A stretch of DNA of 64,000 bases from assembly GCA_964544885.1 (NCBI GenBank), contig CAZJDX010000003.1, positions 1-64,000 of the forward strand, given 5' to 3'. This stretch comes from QQVM01 sp964544885. GTDB taxonomy: Bacteria > Bacteroidota > Bacteroidia > AKYH767-A > 2013-40CM-41-45. Numbering within the stretch: the stretch's first letter is position 1; each line of letters begins with the position of its first letter. Under the pieces are notes generated by a model. It had not been told where the DNA came from and made no database searches. It was given only the letters and a program-made list of their open reading frames with translations. Positions 61,010 through 64,000 of this stretch are shown piece after piece. Both the position numbers and the translations under genes were made by a program.

Positions 61010-63097
61010 ATGTTCAAACATTTACTCTTCTTCATTTCATTTACATCTCCTATTCTTTGTCAGGCCCAAAGCACTTCCTGGGTAAATACAATTCTCAGCG
61101 AAGGATATGATGATTGCCGCGATATGTGTACTGACTCATCCGGTAATGTATATGTGACCGGGCAGATCGAATACACAGCGGACTTTGGAAGGCTTAGTCT
61201 CAGTTCCGCTGGAGGTCATGATATTTTTGTCGCTAAATATGATTCGTCAGGATATCTGCTTTGGGCCAAAAGAGCAGGCGGACCGAGCGGTGATGTTGGC
61301 TATGGAGTTTCATATGATCATGAAGGCAACGTATTTGTTGTTGGTGAATTTGAAGAAACCGCATCCTTCAGCGGAATAGAAGTGGAGGTTGTAGGGGATG
61401 GAAACAATATGTTCATCGCAAAATATAATTCTTCCGGAACCATTCAATGGGTCAGGACAATTGGTACCAATGCAGGAAGCACCAAGGGATATGCTGCCGC
61501 CTGCGATGCTCAGGGAAATGTATATGGTTTAGGAACGACACATTCAAGGGCAATCCTTGACGGCAGCAGATTATTCAGTACGCGGGGATCAAGCGATATT
61601 ATCTTCATCAAATTTGATACGAACGGAGATTTCGAATGGTGCAAGCAGATAGGCGGATCAGACTCCGATAAAGGCTATGGTCTCGCCGCATCGGATGGAT
61701 ATGTTTATGTGACAGGTACCTTTGAAGGCTCTTGCCAGTTTTCATCATCCGTGACTCTCAATTCAAACGGGGCTTATGATTTTTTTCTGGCAAAATATTC
61801 AGAGTCGGGTTCCCTGCAGTGGGCAAAAAAGGGCGGAGGCAGCGGTGATGATACGGGATGGGATGTCGCAGTGAATAATAATGGTGAGATCGTTTGTACG
61901 GGAGATTTCCGTTCCAGCGCTACTTTCAGTTCCAACTCCATTAGTTCTAATGGAAATCTGGATATGTTCGTTACCGCTTATGATGACGGAGGTTCAAATC
62001 TCTGGATCAGAAATGGCGGAAGCAGCGGAATTGACATTGGGAGAAATATCACAACGGACAGGAAATCCAATATCTATGTCGGAGGAAGTTTTTCAGGAAA
62101 TGCCGACTTTGATCAGATAAGTGTTTCCAGCAATGGCGATGAAGATTTGTTTCTTGCCAGTTATGATTCTATTGGAAACATAAGATACGTAAAGCATTTT
62201 GGAGGTCCGGGAAACGACAGAGGACGTGGTGTGGGAACCGACCGCTATGGTAATATTTATTTTTCCGGCGAGTTCTGGGATCACATCACTTTCGACAGTA
62301 TTTATACCAACGGGGATCTGCTTTTTGACGGCTATATTATACGTCTCGGGAATTATCCTGTTTGTTCAACGGATATGAACATCACCCATGCGATTTCCTG
62401 TGCAAACAGTTGTGACGGAGAATTGGCTGTGGCAGCGAATGGGGAAGCTCCTTTTTCCTATTACTGGGCGCTTGCTCCTTCGCACACGTCCGACACCATC
62501 ACCGGACTTTGCGCCGGAACATATGAAGTGGAAGTAATTGACGCCTTTGGGTGCATAAGTAAGGACACCATTATTCTTGAACAACCACTTCAATTGCAGA
62601 TAACCGGATCCCAGATCACAGATGTATCATGCATTGGTTGCAGCAACGGGGCAATTGATATTTCTCCTGACGGAGGGACAGCACCATATACATTTCTATG
62701 GTCTGATGGTGCTGTAACTGAAGACAGACTTAATATCCCTGAGGGAACATACAGCGTTTGCATTGAAGACATAAATGCCTGTACGGTATGCGATACCTTT
62801 TTGGTGGAAACGCATACTTTGTCCGGCGGATACCTGTCGTATTCAGAAAGTAAATTCAAACTTTTCCCCAATCCGGCAAGCAATTATGTGGAGTTGAGAA
62901 CTCCGGGGACAAATCCTGCAGGAAGTACCGGGATTTTCATCTTTAACTCAGGCGGGCAGTTGGTAAGAAAATCGGACTATCAGGAAAATGCCGGCAGACT
63001 TTCACTTGAAGAGTTGACGGCCGGAATTTACACCATCCGTGTGATCGAAAGAGGAATAGATGGGGGCGTTTATATACTGCCATTGATTATCCGTTAA
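61010..63097 (+). CDS. T9SS-secreted propeller/SprB-repeat protein
   Basis: 695 residues, signal peptide MFKHLLFFISFTSPILCQAQ. Residues about 35-445 form repeats of the SBBP beta-propeller type, recurring as D..GNVYVTG.. and W.K..GG..GD. units (for example DSSGNVYVTGQIEYTADFG, VYVTGTFEGSCQFSSSV). Two SprB-like repeats follow (ISCANSCDGELAVAANGEAPFSYYW, VSCIGCSNGAIDISPDGGTAPYTFLW), then a type A sorting domain (KLFPNPASNYVELRTP, ELTAGIYTIRVIERG). It is exported through the T9SS and probably held at the cell surface. It is the first host gene right of the prophage. Confidence 0.88.
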   Translation: MFKHLLFFISFTSPILCQAQSTSWVNTILSEGYDDCRDMCTDSSGNVYVTGQIEYTADFGRLSLSSAGGHDIFVAKYDSSGYLLWAKRAGGPSGDVGYGVSYDHEGNVFVVGEFEETASFSGIEVEVVGDGNNMFIAKYNSSGTIQWVRTIGTNAGSTKGYAAACDAQGNVYGLGTTHSRAILDGSRLFSTRGSSDIIFIKFDTNGDFEWCKQIGGSDSDKGYGLAASDGYVYVTGTFEGSCQFSSSVTLNSNGAYDFFLAKYSESGSLQWAKKGGGSGDDTGWDVAVNNNGEIVCTGDFRSSATFSSNSISSNGNLDMFVTAYDDGGSNLWIRNGGSSGIDIGRNITTDRKSNIYVGGSFSGNADFDQISVSSNGDEDLFLASYDSIGNIRYVKHFGGPGNDRGRGVGTDRYGNIYFSGEFWDHITFDSIYTNGDLLFDGYIIRLGNYPVCSTDMNITHAISCANSCDGELAVAANGEAPFSYYWALAPSHTSDTITGLCAGTYEVEVIDAFGCISKDTIILEQPLQLQITGSQITDVSCIGCSNGAIDISPDGGTAPYTFLWSDGAVTEDRLNIPEGTYSVCIEDINACTVCDTFLVETHTLSGGYLSYSESKFKLFPNPASNYVELRTPGTNPAGSTGIFIFNSGGQLVRKSDYQENAGRLSLEELTAGIYTIRVIERGIDGGVYILPLIIR

Positions 63098-63334
63098 GTG
63101 CCACCTTGAAATTTATACAGGTGTTGGAAATTTTTTGAAGGACGGCCCGCAGTTGACAATTCCCACTTCTTTTCTCCATAATTGTGCTTTTTTTACATTT
63201 TTAGCAAGGTTTTACCCATAATTCAACCTTCTGATTCTGTCTATTGACGGAGTTTTACCGGTCATTCGTCAAGTTAGATTGATTCATGGGGCAGCCAGGT
63301 GTCATTTTGTGGTCTCTCTCATCATTTGTTAAGC

Positions 63335-64000
63335 ATGTTTTCAGAAAGTTTCAGCAACCTAATAAGAATCTTAAGCCTTTCCTGTTCTTTATTAAGCATA
63401 CATTTTCTTCCCGCGCACGCACAGGTATTAATAAACGAAATTCAGTCATCCAATACTAAAACCTTGGGGGATCAGTTTGGCCAATATTCCGATTGGATCG
63501 AATTGTATAATGCAGGAAATTCAAGTGTCAGTCTGAAGGATTATGGATTGAGTGATGACATCAGCAAGCCATATCAATTCACCTTTCCCGATATCAGTTT
63601 ACCTGCTAACTCCTATCTGATCATCCTGGCCTCCGATACCAACATCAGCAATATTAATACTCACTGGCGGACGGCCGTGAATGCAAACAGTACATGGAAT
63701 TACCGGGCCAATACTGGTACGCCACCGGATACGAATTGGAGGAATCTGTCATTCAGTGGAAACTGGAATTCGGGTACAGGAGGGATAGGTTTTGGTGACA
63801 GTGATGATGGAACAACAGTATCAACCTGTGTTTCCATTTATATGCGTAAAACGTTTTCGGTTCCTGATACATCAAAACTACACGCTGCTATTTTCAACAT
63901 TGATTTTGACGATGGGTATGTTGCTTATCTGAACGGAAGAGAGTTTAGCAGGGTGAATATTGGCATTCCCGGCCTACGTCCGGCGTGGAATGCGGTCGCA
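63335..64000 (+). CDS. Secreted lamin-tail-domain protein (partial)
   Basis: Open from the ATG at 63335 to the end of the window, 222 codons, C-terminus missing. A signal peptide (ILSLSCSLLSIHFLPAHA) precedes a lamin tail domain: QVLINEIQSSNTKTLGDQFGQYSDWIELYNAGNSSVSLKDYGLSDD and FPDISLPANSYLIILASD. A second beta domain follows (MRKTFSVPDTSKLHAAIFNIDFDDGYVAYLNG), as in CotH or T9SS surface proteins. Likely another T9SS cargo, but the sorting domain is out of view. Confidence 0.8.
   Translation, partial: MFSESFSNLIRILSLSCSLLSIHFLPAHAQVLINEIQSSNTKTLGDQFGQYSDWIELYNAGNSSVSLKDYGLSDDISKPYQFTFPDISLPANSYLIILASDTNISNINTHWRTAVNANSTWNYRANTGTPPDTNWRNLSFSGNWNSGTGGIGFGDSDDGTTVSTCVSIYMRKTFSVPDTSKLHAAIFNIDFDDGYVAYLNGREFSRVNIGIPGLRPAWNAVA

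Noticed and set aside
61010..63097. Gene interrupted by the prophage
   Set aside because: The gene has an intact ATG, signal peptide and end; the insertion lies about 180 bases upstream, in intergenic DNA.
1..64000. CRISPR array
   Set aside because: No set of regularly spaced repeats with unique spacers was seen; the tandem repeats present have no spacers.

Overview
The window is a chromosomal segment of a Bacteroidota bacterium (class Bacteroidia, environmental type; I cannot resolve the genus). The evidence is several secreted proteins with C-terminal type IX secretion (T9SS) sorting domains, a DUF2723 membrane protein, a DUF6089 outer-membrane barrel, the long (about 660 aa) form of IspG, and promoters of the TTTG / TAnnTTTG type (clearest at a tRNA-Gln gene). 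A 33.4 kb Mu-like transposable prophage is inserted between host genes.

Left host part (1-27.4 kb): a membrane/coiled-coil protein of unknown function; a 3' remnant of a type I restriction gene (hsdR) broken by an in-frame amber codon; then housekeeping and envelope genes: leuS, scpB, a DUF3108 protein, a tryptophan 2,3-dioxygenase, a membrane protein with a winged-helix regulator, a secreted lipocalin-like protein and ispG. Next come two convergent T9SS cargo paralogues (one seems to have lost its signal peptide), a methyltransferase, a DUF4139 protein, a DUF6089 barrel, a polysaccharide deacetylase, the DUF2723 protein, another T9SS protein, a second methyltransferase, tRNA-Gln(TTG) and a small secreted protein.

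Prophage (about 27.43-60.83 kb): both ends carry inverted copies of a 16-17 bp motif with core ACGAAATGT/ACATTTCGT, the likely MuA binding sites. It has three transcription blocks. The early block runs leftward (57.86 to 50.08 kb): regulator, MuA transposase, MuB ATPase, a RecA-like ATPase, DUF3164 and small proteins. The late genes are split and diverge from a 22-bp tandem repeat at 41.33-41.38 kb. Rightward run the terminase, a Dam-type methylase, gp36, a giant portal-MuF-nuclease fusion, gpG, gp37 and a fibre-like protein. Leftward run the protease/scaffold, major capsid, a lysis cassette, sheath, tube, frameshifted tail chaperones, tape measure, baseplate and a tail fibre. A LexA-like self-cleaving repressor diverges from the early block, and operator repeats sit on the early promoter. 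Between the repressor and the right end lies an AT-rich two-gene cargo with a PIN-domain protein.

The most interesting items are the portal-MuF protein ending in a CdiA/BECR-like RNase toxin domain with no recognisable adjacent immunity gene, a membrane-anchored CHAP endolysin next to a predicted one-piece spanin, a programmed -1 frameshift in the tail chaperones, the divergent late-promoter repeat, and the PIN cargo module.

Right host part (60.83-64 kb): a T9SS-secreted beta-propeller/SprB-repeat protein, and the 5' part of a lamin-tail-domain secreted protein that runs off the window.
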